Part shown: one piece after another, positions 25,314-37,252 of the stretch
Position numbering within the stretch: the first letter of the stretch is position 1
Layout: the number at the start of each line of letters is the position of its first letter
From: Eutypa lata
Lineage: Eukaryota; Ascomycota; Sordariomycetes; Xylariales; Diatrypaceae
Direction: 5' to 3'
Assembly (NCBI GenBank): GCA_022661535.1
Contig: JAKULF010000006.1
Location: forward strand, 1,106,001 to 1,170,000
DNA length: 64,000 bases
Translations under genes and position numbers: made by a program
The notes under the pieces: model-generated
The model's input: only the letters and a program-made list of their open reading frames with translations
The model's database searches: none
What the model was told of the DNA's origin: nothing

Positions 25314-26452
25314 TTCGATGATTCTGAGTTGTGTAGAATCCGAGGAGTTATGGTTGTTATTGTTGTTGTTCGTTCTCGCCCTCTTGATGTTATCATGAGC
25401 ATTGAATATTTGTTTTGAATCTTCACCGTTGCTTTGCCCCGTTGCTATTTGGACCGCGTTCAGAAGTCAACAAATCAATTAACCATGTGGGTCCCGCATT
25501 TCAATCGCCCCGCGCTTGGATCTGAGACATTTAATAAGTGCATAATCTTGATTATCCCATATGGTTATCCCACCTAACTATCTGCTATCTACATATGTAC
25601 ATACAAACCTACGTCAACAGCCTCATTGTGGCTGCTCGGAACTTCAGACGAGGCTGGAACTAGTCGATGTTACGCAATAGCTGAAGATACATGCGCGATC
25701 GCCGTCGTCAATGGACGGTGAACATGTAACTTAATGAGATGCCTAGTTGCCTCTGGAGATGGTTGGAAGATTGCAAGTTTAAGTACATTTAATATACCAG
25801 AGTTAATAGCAGGTAGTTAGTGAAAGGTAAAGGATTTAAGCACATGAACTTTCTTATTGATACCTGCCCGATATCTGTCATGTTGGAATGTCATCGGATA
25901 GTATCAACTAGAGCTAGAGCTAAAGACGGGAATAGACATGTCCGTTCATTAGGTAATTAAACGGTGATAAGATATGGGCAATTGACTCTTCTTCTCTACT
26001 TATTACGTCTTGTATGCACGCATGCACGTGCTATCTCATTTGAATAGTAGAACATTCTCCCTATCATATTATATATAGAACACTGTAGGTAGGTAGTACC
26101 TGATAAGTACACCTATTAGTTAATTGTATCTGGATTGTAATATTGATTGGAGTTTCCTGGCAACTCCAACTTTTAACTTGACGCCACGACGCAAGCACGC
26201 ACGCGACATTCACTTTCCTGCAAGTTCCCGATTCCCGACGACGACCCTTCTTCTCTCCCAACTGTCTAGTTCAAAAGGAAAAAAAAGAGGCAACTACAAA
26301 CAGCGCCACTCTCTCACTACCAGGAAAGAAGAAAAAAAAGAAAAAGGAAAGGGGGACCAAAAAAGGAAAAGAAACGTTCGAGGGATTCATCAATTCCTAC
26401 CTACTCCTCACATTACATTCTCCGGAACACACACAACACACACACACAAACC
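25314..26452. promoter_or_regulatory. Divergent promoter region of smc2 and the Cue1-like gene
   Basis: About 1.1 kb with no gene. The cue1-side leader (about 26,270-26,452) is A/G-rich and ends in an ACACAC-rich stretch directly before the ATG. The smc2 side has a GTT-rich leader. No clear TATA box was identified. Confidence 0.45.
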
Positions 26453-27259
26453 ATGGAGAACGAGCAGATCTCGCTCCCCTCCCTAATCGTCATAGTGGTG
26501 CTCGGCGCCCTCATCATCCGGTACCTGTTCTTCTCGCCGGCCGTGTCGACGCAGCACCAGCGGGGGCAGCGGCCCAACCAGCAGCACCAGCAGGACGTCG
26601 CGGCGTCGGCGTCGCGCGCCCGCGAGGCCGTCGTCGAGAGGATACAGCAGATGTTTCCCCAGGTCGAACGGCGGACCGTCCTGTGGGATCTGCAGCGGAA
26701 CGGCGGCAACATCGCCGCTACCACCGAGAGGATCCTGGCCGGCCGGTTGGAGACTGTGAGTTTTTTTGTTTTTGTCTTGTCCTGTTAATATAACATCATC
26801 AATCGCTCAATCAATCTATCTTCGGTGTCAATCTCTATGAGAATATCATGATGGATATGATACATGATATATGGAACAACAACAACCACCACAAAAAAAC
26901 ACCACTTACTAACCACACACTCACACCTCACACAGCCCCCGGCCCGCTTCCAACCGCCTCCCCCACCACCCTCCGCAACATCGGCCTCATCAGCAGCAGC
27001 CTCCTCCGGATCACAGCCATCCTCCTCCAAGACACCCTCGAAGCCGGCCGAGCCCGACCTGATCACCCGGTATAAGCTCCAGGATAGGATCTCGGCCGAG
27101 TGCGCGCAGCAGTCGGAAGCCAAGGCCAAGGGGGCCAAGGGGTGGAGCTCGAACCGCGACGAGAGGCAGGCCACTCTGCAGCGCAGGCGCGACGAAATGA
27201 TCCTGGCGGCCCGGAGGAGGATGGAGGCTAAGATCGCCGAGGAGAAGACGTCGTCGTAG
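26453..27259 (+). CDS. Cue1-like CUE-domain ER membrane protein
   Basis: Two exons, 26453-26755 and 26936-27259 (phase 0), giving 208 aa. The start context CAAACCATGG is good. One N-terminal membrane anchor lies at about residues 8-28. The CUE domain follows at about 55-100, with the ubiquitin-contacting MFP motif and the closing block WDLQRNGGN...ERILAGRL. After a Pro/Ser linker, the C-terminus (DLITRYKLQDRI, then DERQATLQRRRDEMILAARR) resembles the Ubc7-binding end of Cue1-type proteins. In yeast Cue1 tethers and activates Ubc7 at the ER for ER-associated degradation; the same role is inferred here. The intron lies just after the CUE domain. Confidence 0.8.
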
Positions 27260-28440
27260 GTTGGAGTGGGGGTGGACCTAACTAGTTGAAGTGGTTAGAA
27301 GGGGGCATTGATGATGATGGTGTTTGTGTGTGTGTGTCGGATGTTGTTATGGAGGGAGGGGGATGATTCGGTTCATCGATTATTACCTACCTACCTACTT
27401 ACCTACTTACTTACCTATCTACCTAATCTTGATTACCTACCCACTGCTTTGGTTCGAGGGATATGAGCTGGAAACTCCCAGTTACTGAAATATCCATATA
27501 TCTGAGCTTTGTTCCAGGGAGAGGAGAAGGAAAGGGGCTGGACCCTACGCTTCACGATCGATCACTACTATACATCGCCAAGGCCGAGGACTCTGTTCTC
27601 CCGAAATTTCCGTCTCGGTACGCGCATTGTCCTATTATACCTACAGGGGCTAATGCGCCCTCACATCGAATCGAGGGGAAGCACAGTTGTTGTTCCGGGG
27701 AGGAACCCGGATCCTTACTGGTTAGGCGTTGGGTAGCTAGCTGGAGTTTTTGCTGTGATGTTGGAATCAATATGCCATGCCTCCCCCTTTACAGTAGAGG
27801 GTACGATGACTGCTTATACATACGCCCTTAGCTTATCATCGTCGTGAATTGCACACGCACGCGCAAGGAGATACCGGGGTGTTTTCACACAGTTTACAGT
27901 ATTGTAATAAGAAGTCTTGTGGATGAATGGATGGAGGGAAGGGTATATATATGTTGATAGTGTCGTCAATTCTCGACCAGTGAACCGTACGAGGCAGCTC
28001 AAATTCATTGCACAATTAAATAAATTCAACTCAATGGGACTTGGCCAACTCATCTAGTGACTATAGACCAATGTGCTCATGTAACAAAACTTACTAAGCA
28101 CCTTGTACCTAGTTGGGTCAACAAGACTGTACTTGACCCTCCCCCTCACTTGAGAATATATAATCCATTTAGGGGAGCTGATACCGATCATGCGAATCTC
28201 TAGATGGACAATTAAGCATAAATGAATATATGTATAATTCCAAACTCCAACTATGTGTAACCCCTCCATCCAGGTTTATGCTACGTGTATTCCCTTGTAT
28301 GAACAAATCCATCCATCCATCATCCATCTATAAATTGCGCCGATGTATGTAGGTATATAACCCAACTCATCAAATACGTAACACATTCATCATTCCATCT
28401 CACTCACTTCCTCACTCACAACCATCACTCACTTCCTCAC
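27260..28440. other. Convergent intergenic region between the Cue1-like gene and the unrecognised gene
   Basis: No supported gene. It contains CCTACCTACTTA repeats (about 27383-27430), ATCC repeats near 28305, and one copy of a tandem duplication whose second copy carries the neighbouring gene's stop codon. An open frame at 27463-27831 lies in 3' flanking sequence and shows no protein-family features. Confidence 0.4.
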
Positions 28441-29396
28441 TCACAACCATCTCTTACCCCCACCACCACCACCACCACCACCACCATCACCATCACAACC
28501 ACCAAACCCCAACCTCCCAACCCCCTCCCCCAACCCATCCCTAACCCCCGCAACCACATTCCCCAGCGCCCACCTCCCCAACACACCGGCCGCCTGTCCA
28601 GCGGGACTCTCGCTCACCGCACGAGCAGCCACGACCCCCCGCTCCACCACCAGCGAAGAGACGTGGTGATCCCGCTCCCAACGCGCGCCCAGCCGAACCC
28701 CTTCTTTCAGGAGGCAGAAGAGGAGATGCGCCGTCAGCACTAGGAAAGCGACGAGCCTTTGCACTGTGCGGTGGAGGAGCGTCTTCTTTTCTTCCCTGCT
28801 GTGGTGGTGCGTTAGAGTCAATTGTTCGTTATTGCTGTTGCCATCGAGGTGGTGGTGACGACGACGAGAACGCTGGTGGTGGTCCTCCTGACATGCAGTA
28901 GCAGAGGCCTGACGAATCGCCGCGACCTCGACGGAGTCTAGATCGTCTGGTAGACCCCTCAGCATGTACACCACGCCGTCGATGTACGACTTCCGCGCGA
29001 AGGCTGCATCGTCGCTCCTGTAGCGATTGCTGGCCTCGTGGAGCTGAGAGCCTAGATAGACTTCTTGTTAACATATAATGTCCAAGACCACTGTAGGCAA
29101 AAGACAAAGACAAATAGACAAAAAGACAAACCTTGAGTCGCATATCTCCACTTGATCCCCGAACCATCATCTTCTCCTCCTCCTTCCGCACTACTCTCGT
29201 CGAGGGGGGAGATCCGAGGCACCTCGGCGCCGGTGGAATACATCTCGCTTCCGAGGCCATCCTTACCCATTTCTTGTGGAGATGGCATGGCTGACGGGAT
29301 GTCCTTAGCCGACCACAGAATAGACGTCGACAGCCATGCCGACCTCCTGAGCTCGACGAATCTCTCGAGCCGTGTAGGCATCAGCTCGAGCGGCAT
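28441..29396 (-). CDS. Unrecognised protein with a hydrophobic segment and Gly-rich tail
   Basis: Two exons on the minus strand, 29396-29132 and 29051-28441, joined by a GTTTGT...TAG intron in phase 1, giving 291 aa. The model is supported by continuous protein-like sequence across the junction (RYATQGSQLHEASNRYRSDD). Visible features are a conserved-looking N-terminus (RLERFVELRRSAWLSTSILW), an acidic Ser/Gly-rich linker, a His/Arg-rich patch near residues 145-175, one hydrophobic stretch at about 185-203 (RLVAFLVLTAHLLFCLL) and a Gly tract encoded by a CCA/CCG microsatellite just before the stop. I do not recognise the family. It could be a single-pass membrane or membrane-associated fungal protein. 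It is divergent from MSS116 by 1.3 kb. Confidence 0.6.
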
Positions 29397-30717
29397 GGCG
29401 GGGCGGGGTGGGGGAAGACTGATGGGCCTTCCTGCTTGCTTGCAACTATGGAATAAAAAGAGCTGGGTAGGAGGAGATTCTGTTTGTATGAGAGCTTATA
29501 TAGCTAGCTAGCTAGCTAGCTGCTGGTCGATTATATAGATAGGTATAGGTAGGTAGGTAGGTAAATACGAATTCTAGTGGTACTAAGTAAATAGATGGTA
29601 GATGATGTGATGTAATGCGATTTCGCAATATGACCCCGAAGAAGGTAAACCTTGCAGAGAGTTCAACGCCGGAAATGCATGCTAGCGAACAACGATAAAC
29701 CCCGGAGAAGTTTGATAGTGAGAGAGAGAGAAAGCAAAGAAAAAGGAGACCAGTCACGTCCGGCGCTGTCGGTCTGTGTTGACCCCTCCTCACCCGAAAA
29801 TAAAACTTATGAGTTAGATATTTATACGAAACAACCCCTATTAGCTACGTCCTAGGTAGTTACTTGAAGATGAGAAGGGATTGGTTTGAGAGAAGATCAC
29901 TTCAATTCATTGTTCTAGATGCATGTTGAACGACTGGGTGGGTCTAGTAAGTAAGAAGGGAAGGAGTACATAGTTATTATCACATGTGAATTGATAAAAA
30001 AACAACTAAGCTGATTCGTGAGACTCTGGAACGTCTTCTTAACGCCGAAGCACTACACTTGAAAACCTGCAACATGCAACGTCCGGCCCTAACTACTAGA
30101 GATGTGACTGCCAGGTGTATATGCGGCTGATATCCATGTTATAGAGACCGGTATCGGATTAAACAGTACAGTTGCACCTTGATAGAAGATTACACGGAAC
30201 ACTATTCAACTATGAGTTAGTTGTAGATTACTCAACGAGGCTTCAATGATACTGAAGAGGCAAACTCATATGCACGATTGTTATACTGCTAGTAGACGAC
30301 TTCAACGCTTCAATGCCGATCTAGAGTACCAGCTTCTAGTTCTGGGCCAAGGATGTTCCCCCAAATAGGATTCTTCAATTGGAGTTCAATTGAAGTTCAA
30401 CAAGTCGGGACTCGGAAAGCTTCAACATCCAAGCGCGACAGTTAAAAGCGAGTCTACTCTACAAGTGGTTAGCGCGATAATATATGGACCCTCTAACTAC
30501 ATCAGCAATAGATTGATGTGATCTGTGCACCGTAGAAAAAAAAATTCCTCTGCGGGTTCTTCAGATTAGATAGCGAGATATGATAAGGTGAAATTCTACT
30601 CGTGAACATCCATCATCGCAAAGTCAATCCTTCTTCCTCACCTTCGTTTTTGTGAATACTACCAAAGGTCGTTTAATTTTAATAGAAATTAGACGGGGTC
30701 AGGATACGATCACGATC
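29397..30717. promoter_or_regulatory. Divergent promoter region of the unrecognised gene and MSS116
   Basis: No gene supported in 1.3 kb. It includes a CTAG/GCTA run (about 29505-29522) and a TAGG run near 29545. The stretch directly before 30718 is the probable MSS116 leader. Confidence 0.4.
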
Positions 30718-33069
30718 ATGTTCAAGGCTTCCTTACAACGACAAGCCCAGTTGGGTCATGTCGCCCGCCGTCAGATATCTTCTTCTTTTGCCTCAAGATC
30801 ATCTCGTCCTTGTCGGTCATATGTTGCTCTGTCAAAGTCAAAGGCAACGTCGACGGCAAATCAGACATTGTCGCAAACTACGATCCGATCTAGTTCGATA
30901 CTTCCTCGGACACAGGCAATAATACCACGATTCTACTCGTCCGAGTCTGCTGCTGTACGCCAAGATGAGGGGACTGGACAGGCTGGATCTTCATCTGGTC
31001 TTGTCACTCGGTTCGGAGATCTAGTCAACCTGGGTGTCAACGAAAACTTGGTAGCAGCTCTTACAAAAGGAATGGGTTATGAGAATATGACAGAGGTCCA
31101 ATCATTGACCATCAACCAGGCACTCAAGGGTGTCGATCTGTAAGATACCCATGTCACTCTCCTCATCTTCTTCATAGCTAATGAATTCTACAGGGTCGCA
31201 CAGGCAAAGACCGGCACAGGAAAGACATTAGCTTTCCTTGTCCCCGTCTTCCAACGAATCCTCAATGCTCAGCCTGACCTTGCTCATTACAACAGCCGGC
31301 CAGTACGCCCATCATCGCAGGATATCCGCGCCATCATCCTTTCTCCGACCCGTGAACTTGCTGAGCAGATCGGCGTAGAAGCCAGGAAACTAGCACGCAA
31401 TACTGGCATTGTCGTCCAAACAGCCGTTGGTGGCACAAGAAAGAGAGAGGCTCTCTGGAATATGCAGCGCCAGGGTTGCCATATCCTAGTCGCCACTCCC
31501 GGTAGACTTCAAGATATCTTGACCGATCCGGAGGCTAAGGTCGCCGCACCCAACTGCCAAGCTGTTGTGCTAGACGAGGCTGACCGGATGTTGGATGTTG
31601 GGTTCGCTGATGCCATTCGGGACATTATAGATCTACTTCCTCCTATCCGCGAGGTCGATCGCCAAACCCTTCTCTTCTCGGCTACTATTCCCCGCGATGT
31701 CGTGCATTTGGCCAAGAGCATGGTCAAGACCGACAACTTCGAGTTCGTTCAGACCATCAGAGCCGATGATGAACCCACGCACCACAAGGTTCCCCAACAC
31801 ATTGTTGCTGTCAAGGGTTATTCCAACTGGTTCCCGACTATCCTGGAGATCGCACACAAAGGGATCGAAGAGGCCAAGCAGGATCCTTCCGCTCCCCCCT
31901 TCAAGGCCATTATCTTCTTCTCCAACACCGCCACCGTCGAATATGCCAACAAGGTACTTCGGAGAACAACTCTCGCAGGGCGAAGCGGCGGCATACCCAT
32001 CTTCGACATCCACTCTAAATTGACGCAGAATTCGCGGACAAGAAACGCCGAGGCCTTCCGGCGCTCCGCCTCCGCCATCCTGGTCTCCTCGGATGTCACC
32101 GCCAGAGGAATGGACTTCCCCGGCGTGACCCACGTCATCCAAGTCGGTCTGCCCCCGGACCGGGACCAGTACATCCACCGCGTCGGCCGCACGGGCCGTG
32201 CCGGCAAAGTCGGACAGGGCTGGCTCATCCTAGCCGAGGAGGAGATCTCCGAGGCCCGCGTGCGCCTGTCGAACCTGCCCATCAAGCCCAACCACACGAT
32301 CGAGGCGGCGAAGCACGTCGTCGGCGGCGAGGAGGAGCCCACCTCGCCGCACGTGGCGCGCTACATCGACGAGCTCAGCGAAGCCCACAAGACCACGCCC
32401 CCCTCCATGTTCCGCACCATGTACCTGGCCATGCTGGGCCAGAAGTTCGGCCGCAACCTCCGCATCGACGACGTCCTCGTCCTCCTGAACGACTGGAGCA
32501 AGGCCCTCGGCCGCGCCCAGCCTCCCGCCATCCCCCCGCGCGTCGCCTTGAACCGCGGCATCAAGAACATCCCCGGCGTCCGCATCGGCCAGGACGACGA
32601 GGATGATTCCGCTTTCTTCGGCGCGCGCTCCGACCGTGGTGGTGGCGGATATGGCTCTGACCGCGGTGGATACGGCTCGGACCGCGGTGGTTTCGGCTCT
32701 AGACAAGGCGGGTATGGCGGCGGTGGAAGAGGCGGATTCAGCTCTGGTGGTGGCGGTGGACGAGGTGGATTCAGCTCTGGTGGCGGACGAGGTGGATTCA
32801 ACTCTGGCGGTGGCGGTGGTCGAGGTGGATATGGCTCTGGTGGGTTTAGCTCCGGTGGTGGTGGTGGTGGTGGTGGTGGTGGTGGTGGTGGACGAGGCGG
32901 GTTTAACTCTGGACGACGGGGTAACTCGTTCGAAGATAAGTTCAGCTCACGAAGTGGCGGCGGTGGTGGTGGACGAGACTTTGGACGAGACGGTGGACGT
33001 GGCGGTGGCGGTGGCGGACGAGGCGGAAGTCGGTTTGGCAGCAGGAATGATCGGTCTGCGGCCTTTTAA
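30718..33069 (+). CDS. mss116: Mitochondrial DEAD-box RNA helicase, MSS116 type
   Basis: Two exons, 30718-31139 and 31194-33069 (GTAAGA...CAG, phase 2), giving 765 aa. The first 70 residues are Arg/Ser-rich without acidic residues, as in a mitochondrial presequence. Helicase motifs appear in order: Q-motif region TEVQSL, motif I AKTGTGKT, Ia PTRELAEQ, Ib TPGRLQ, II DEAD, III SAT, IV region AIIFFSNTA, V ARGMDFPGV and VI HRVGRTGRAG. The fungal MSS116 C-terminal extension follows, then about 150 residues of Gly/Arg/Ser/Phe repeats (RGGFSSGGG type), partly encoded by a pure GGT microsatellite near 32855-32890. MSS116 proteins are RNA chaperones that help group I and II intron splicing and translation in mitochondria. 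An upstream GTG in the same frame at 30652 was rejected as start because an ATG at 30718 begins the presequence. Confidence 0.92.
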
Positions 33070-34662
33070 GACGACGGCTGTTTCTCCTCTCCTCCCTTCA
33101 TCTGGGAGCAGCAGTGCAGGAAAGCTGCATCGGCCTAACCCCACATATCCATCCATCCACCCCTCTCTTCCATAATAATGTCTTCCTATCGAAAACAGTT
33201 TATTGCTGGGGGACGGACCGGTTAGACTGCAGTATCAATGATTCTTCCCCTTTTGTATAGGGAAAGAATTTTTTCTCCCTCTTGCTAGTCACGGACTACT
33301 AAGAGAGAACCATCACCAATCATCATCATCAATCATCATCATCATGTACAATAGAATACGACTCACGCCAAAGAAGAAGAAAAGAAGCAAGTTGTTAAAC
33401 GGGGAGGGAGGGGAACGGGAAACTAACTATCAGCGCTTTTGTTTTCACGCTTTTGTGTGGGGATGATTCATGCTTATATGTCTATGTATGGAGTTTTATC
33501 TGATCCTTTTTTTTTCTTTTTCGAAAGAGGACTACGACTAAGACTACTACTACTCACAATGTATGTTTATCGGTGTACTACAAAAAATTATATGGCGGTG
33601 ATGAGAGGTTTTGCTACAGATAGGCAAGACAAGGCAGGGCAAGGCAGTTAGGTAGGTAGGTAGGTAGGTAGGCGGCAGGAAGGGGTATCATCGTCGACTA
33701 GATACCTAGATACCTACCGAGACCACTCCGATATATGAGAAATCTCTACTTTTTTCAAGTTTCAATTATTGATCTCTTCGCCGTGCCTGTAGTGGAGAAC
33801 TTAGAACTTACTAGTGTTAGGTATGAATGCTGGGTAAGTAGGTATGCATCCGTTATACGTAGACGCTGAAGACGTCACGGGGGAAGGGAAGAAGGTAGTA
33901 AACTGGGGAGATCAGTTGGAGCTGTGGTAGAGTGGTAGCGGCTGTAAGTTTGAATAGGAGAAAGACATGGGGGAGTGAGATCGAGGGGGGTATTCAATCA
34001 GAACTGAGGTTATGTACATCCCTCTATCCTTTTTATCCATCTATGGGAAGGGAGGCCTCGGACAGACTGACTGACTGACAAAAATACCTGCACCAGATAG
34101 ACACATAGTTCCACAAATAGTAGTAAACACATGTAGTTAGTTCGTCTATCTACCAAAATAAACTTCAGGTTGGTATCAGTTAATTCGAGTTGGTATGTAC
34201 CGGCGGTTTCTTTTGATTCCCCATAGAACGCCTGCTAATGCCGTTATAATAATAACTTAATAACTTGGATAAGCTCAGCACAACCTCCCACTACCACCTT
34301 GATCCTCTTCTTCTTCTTCTTATTCTACATGCTCATGGCTTCTCATCCATCATCCCTATGTCCCTCGTATCAGCCTCTTCTCGGCACTGGTCCCTTATCT
34401 ATCTATACGTGGATGTTTGGATAGCCAGGCCTCTTTCTATCTCGCTCTCTAGATAACTACTTAGTTTTCAGAGCAGCCAATTCCCAACGTGTAAGTATGC
34501 ATGCATGTATGCAAGACCGACATGGCCTCACCTGAACATTGCAAATGCAACTCCCGAGTACCCCCAGATTCACCATGCCATCAATCCCATACCATGTGAT
34601 ATCATACCTTCATTCCCCAAGAGCGCAACCGAACAACCACAAACTACCTACCTACCTACCTA
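33070..34662. other. Convergent intergenic region between MSS116 and PEX7
   Basis: No gene supported. It contains a TAGG microsatellite (33648-33672), CATCAT repeats near 33320, and a short T run near 33508. A box-A-like string near 33930 has no matching B box, so no tRNA is called. Confidence 0.45.
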
Positions 34663-36112
34663 CTACCTCCCCTGCAACATCATATTCGCATCCCAACACA
34701 ACAACCTCTCATCCCACCCCACCGTAGCAACCCAACCCCCGGCCCCAAAAAGACACCAATCCACGCCCGTCGCGAACTCCGTATGGCGATTCATCACGCC
34801 CAGCTGCACCCCCGCCCTGACCGGCTCTCCCATCCCTCCTGCTCCTTCCATTGGTGGTTGTGGTTGTGGTTGTGGTTGCGACTGCATAGTCGACCCATCC
34901 GTCCACAACCTCACCGTCATGTCGTAACTCGCACTGACCAGAATATCCGCCGCATGCGGACTCCACGCCAGCCTGCGCACCGCGTACTCGTGGCCCAGGA
35001 GGAGCGCCACCGGCCCGCCCGCCGGATTCCGGATGTCGAAGGTGCGGATCGCCCGGTCGACGCCCCCCGTCGCGATGATCGGCTCGCGGTACTTGTTCCA
35101 GTCGTGGGTTAGGACTTCGGCGGGCGTTGTTGTCGGTGGCGGCGGTGGTAGTGGTGTTTGTATTTGTGGCGGTCGCTGTGATGGCGGTAGTGGTGGCGCT
35201 GGATGGGGTAGGTGGTGTACTGGGATCTTGACCGCTAGGTGGTATGCTGCGGATATGGGCGTGCGCAGGTCGAACACCCGCAGGTGCGAGTCCGTCGATA
35301 CGCACGAGATCAAGTGCGGGTTGCTCGGGCAGTACGATGTGCTGTACGCGCAGTTGCCCACCGGGAGCGTCTTGAGGGATTCTTTGCGCGCCGGGGACCA
35401 CTGCGTTTGGAGGAGAGGTGAGTCAGTAAGTGAGCAAGTAAGTAAGTAATTAAGCAAGCAAGCAGGCAGGCAGGCAGGCAAACAGGAAATAAAAGCAATT
35501 GATATCCTGAAAAGCCCCCCCTCTGCCCCTCGAGAAGAAGGCGAGATGGAATCGAGCATAAAACGTACAATCTTGACAGTCCCGTCCCACGAGCTGGAAG
35601 CGAACGTGTCCTTGGTGACGGGGCTCCAGGCGACCGAGAACGCCTCCCGCTTGTGCTCGTGGAAGTTCGCCACGGGGAACTCGGACCCCACGCCCACGTC
35701 GTACATCTTGATGGACCCGTCGCCGCACGCCACCAGCAGCTGGTTTTCGTTGGTCTCGGACCACGCTAGGTCGTATTGCGCGTCGTTGGTGTCGAACCTG
35801 TTTTTTGGGGGGGAGGTTTGCGCCGTCAATCTTATATGCAATGTATGTATGTATGTACGTACGTATGTTGTAGATGAGGGTGAAGGTGAAGGTGAGGGTG
35901 GAGGTGATGATGATGGAGAACTTTCAGACGTACGTCTTCTCGACAACGATGCCCTGCGGCCCCAGCCCCAAGCAGAACAGCCGCCCATTCCCCACGATTC
36001 CGTAGTTCGCGGCCGACGCGACGGCGATCCGCGAGTCGTAGTACGGCGAGTACTTGACGGCGTATGGATTGAAGCCCGGCGTCCGGAACTCCAGCATTGG
36101 AGATGAAGCCAT
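34663..36112 (-). CDS. pex7: Peroxin 7, PTS2 import receptor (WD40)
   Basis: Three exons on the minus strand, 36112-35934, 35797-35569 and 35400-34663, giving 381 aa, close to the usual PEX7 length. Introns are GT-AG with phases 2 and 0, and the junction EKTFDTNDAQYDLAW matches the family. WD40 repeats are visible as DLAWSE...IKMYD, FSVAWSP...DGTVKI, SHLRVFDLR, GGVDRAIRTFDIRNP, VRRLAWSP...MTVRLW and the final VGWDERLLCWD. An insert of Pro/Thr/Gln-rich sequence sits between blades near residue 225, and a QP repeat lies near residue 325. PEX7 binds PTS2-bearing cargo such as thiolase in the cytosol and delivers it to the peroxisomal docking complex with its co-receptor. The stop is a normal TAG. 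A CA microsatellite abuts the start codon. Confidence 0.93.
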
Positions 36113-36631
36113 GTGTATGTGTGTGTGTGTGTGTGTGTGGCGCGCTAGGTAGTAGCCTCTCGAATAATCCTTTCACTAGGGAACTACCGAGCTCAGCAGG
36201 TTCGATCAATGGAGGGTGAAGTATGGAGGGTGAAGTTGAGGTTGAGGTTGAGGTTCGGTTGCTCGTGCGATCGAGTCCGGCGCGGACCTCGCGAAATCGG
36301 GGAGAGAGATTGGTTATCGCATCGATATTTGTGTGTACAGTATCTGCCGCCGTCAGTCGCTTGGGTAGGGGGTAGGAGGTATGTATGGTATTGTCGGTTC
36401 GAGCTTCGCGAATCGTATGTAGCTGGCAGCAGTGAGGCATGGAGACTACATCATTGGCGGGGCGGATGCATTATGTACCTACTATATACTATGGATGTAA
36501 CTATACATATGACGAGATCCGAACCGCGGGGCCTCGGCTTCATCTGAAATAAGGAAGGCGGCATATAGTGGAGCTACTCCCGGAGTTATTTCGGGTTTTA
36601 ACTTTTGCTACCCCTACGTATATAAGCACTA
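36113..36631. promoter_or_regulatory. 5' flank of PEX7 up to the MITE
   Basis: The interval begins with a GT run (CA on the transcript strand) within a few bases of the PEX7 ATG, and includes GGTTGA repeats near 36235. No gene is seen. Confidence 0.4.
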
Positions 36632-37080
36632 ACGTATTAAACCCCAAGTGGAACCAAACAAGGAGTGGAACCACCCCATTTTCCCATATAAAACAACGAT
36701 TTTTAAAAATCTATAACTTTACCAAACCTTAATATAATTTAATGCAATTTAATAATTACATTTTTAACTTTATAATAAACTTATAAAAAATTTGAAAAAA
36801 ATCTTATATACGTTTTGATAGAGATATTGGGTTTATACCGCTTATGACGATATTTCTTATATGGTATTATTGCATATATACGTTTTTTACTTTAATTAAT
36901 TAAAAAAATATTTTTTTAATTTTTATTTTATATTTATTAATAAAAAGGGTTTATAAATCAAAAAGTTTTAATTAAAATAATTAATATTTGATAAAGTTAC
37001 GAATTTTTAAAAATCGTGATTTTGTATGGGAAAATGGGTGGTCCCACTCCTTGTTTGGTTCCACTTGGGGTCTAATACGT
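36632..37080. mobile_element. MITE-like element with long terminal inverted repeats and TA target duplication
   Basis: The two ends are inverted copies over roughly 90-100 bases. The left end starts ACGTATTAAACCCCAAGTGG, and the complement of the right end starts ACGTATTAGACCCCAAGTGG; the match continues through AAACAAGGAGTGG and CATTTTCCCATA. The element is flanked by TA on both sides (36630-36631 and 37081-37082), as for Tc1/mariner-type insertions. The interior is very AT-rich and non-coding. It is 449 bp long and sits in the PEX7-BBE intergenic region. Confidence 0.85.
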
Positions 37081-37125
37081 TAATTGGAATACATACTTCT
37101 ACCCCTTCGCACTTGACAGGCTATG

Positions 37126-37252
37126 AGTTCGGTTAGCGCAGTGGCTAAAAGGCCGGGCTGGAAAAGAACCAACTTATTAGCGAGTAAAAGAGCACGAGCA
37201 CTCCCTTAAAAGGCCTGAGGTAACGAGTTCAAGCCCGGCAGAGGCACCAGAA
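37126..37252 (+). other. tRNA-like sequence with Pol III A and B boxes
   Basis: TAGCGCAGTGG matches the Pol III A-box consensus TRGYNNARNNG, and GTTCAAGCC about 85 bases downstream matches the B box GWTCRANNC; CACCA follows the presumed T arm. The acceptor and T stems do not pair well, so this is more likely a decayed tRNA or a tRNA-derived SINE head than a working tRNA. It lies about 50 bases right of the MITE. Confidence 0.35.

Noticed and set aside
27463..27831. 122-codon plus-strand frame after the Cue1-like gene
   Set aside because: No domain, no splice support, and it sits in a convergent 3' region.
33930..34010. Possible tRNA near 33,930
   Set aside because: TGGTAGAGTGG fits an A box, but there is no B box or cloverleaf.
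34709..35401. Alternative 230-codon frame overlapping the PEX7 last exon
   Set aside because: Overlaps the WD40-coding frame and has only low-complexity Thr/Arg sequence.
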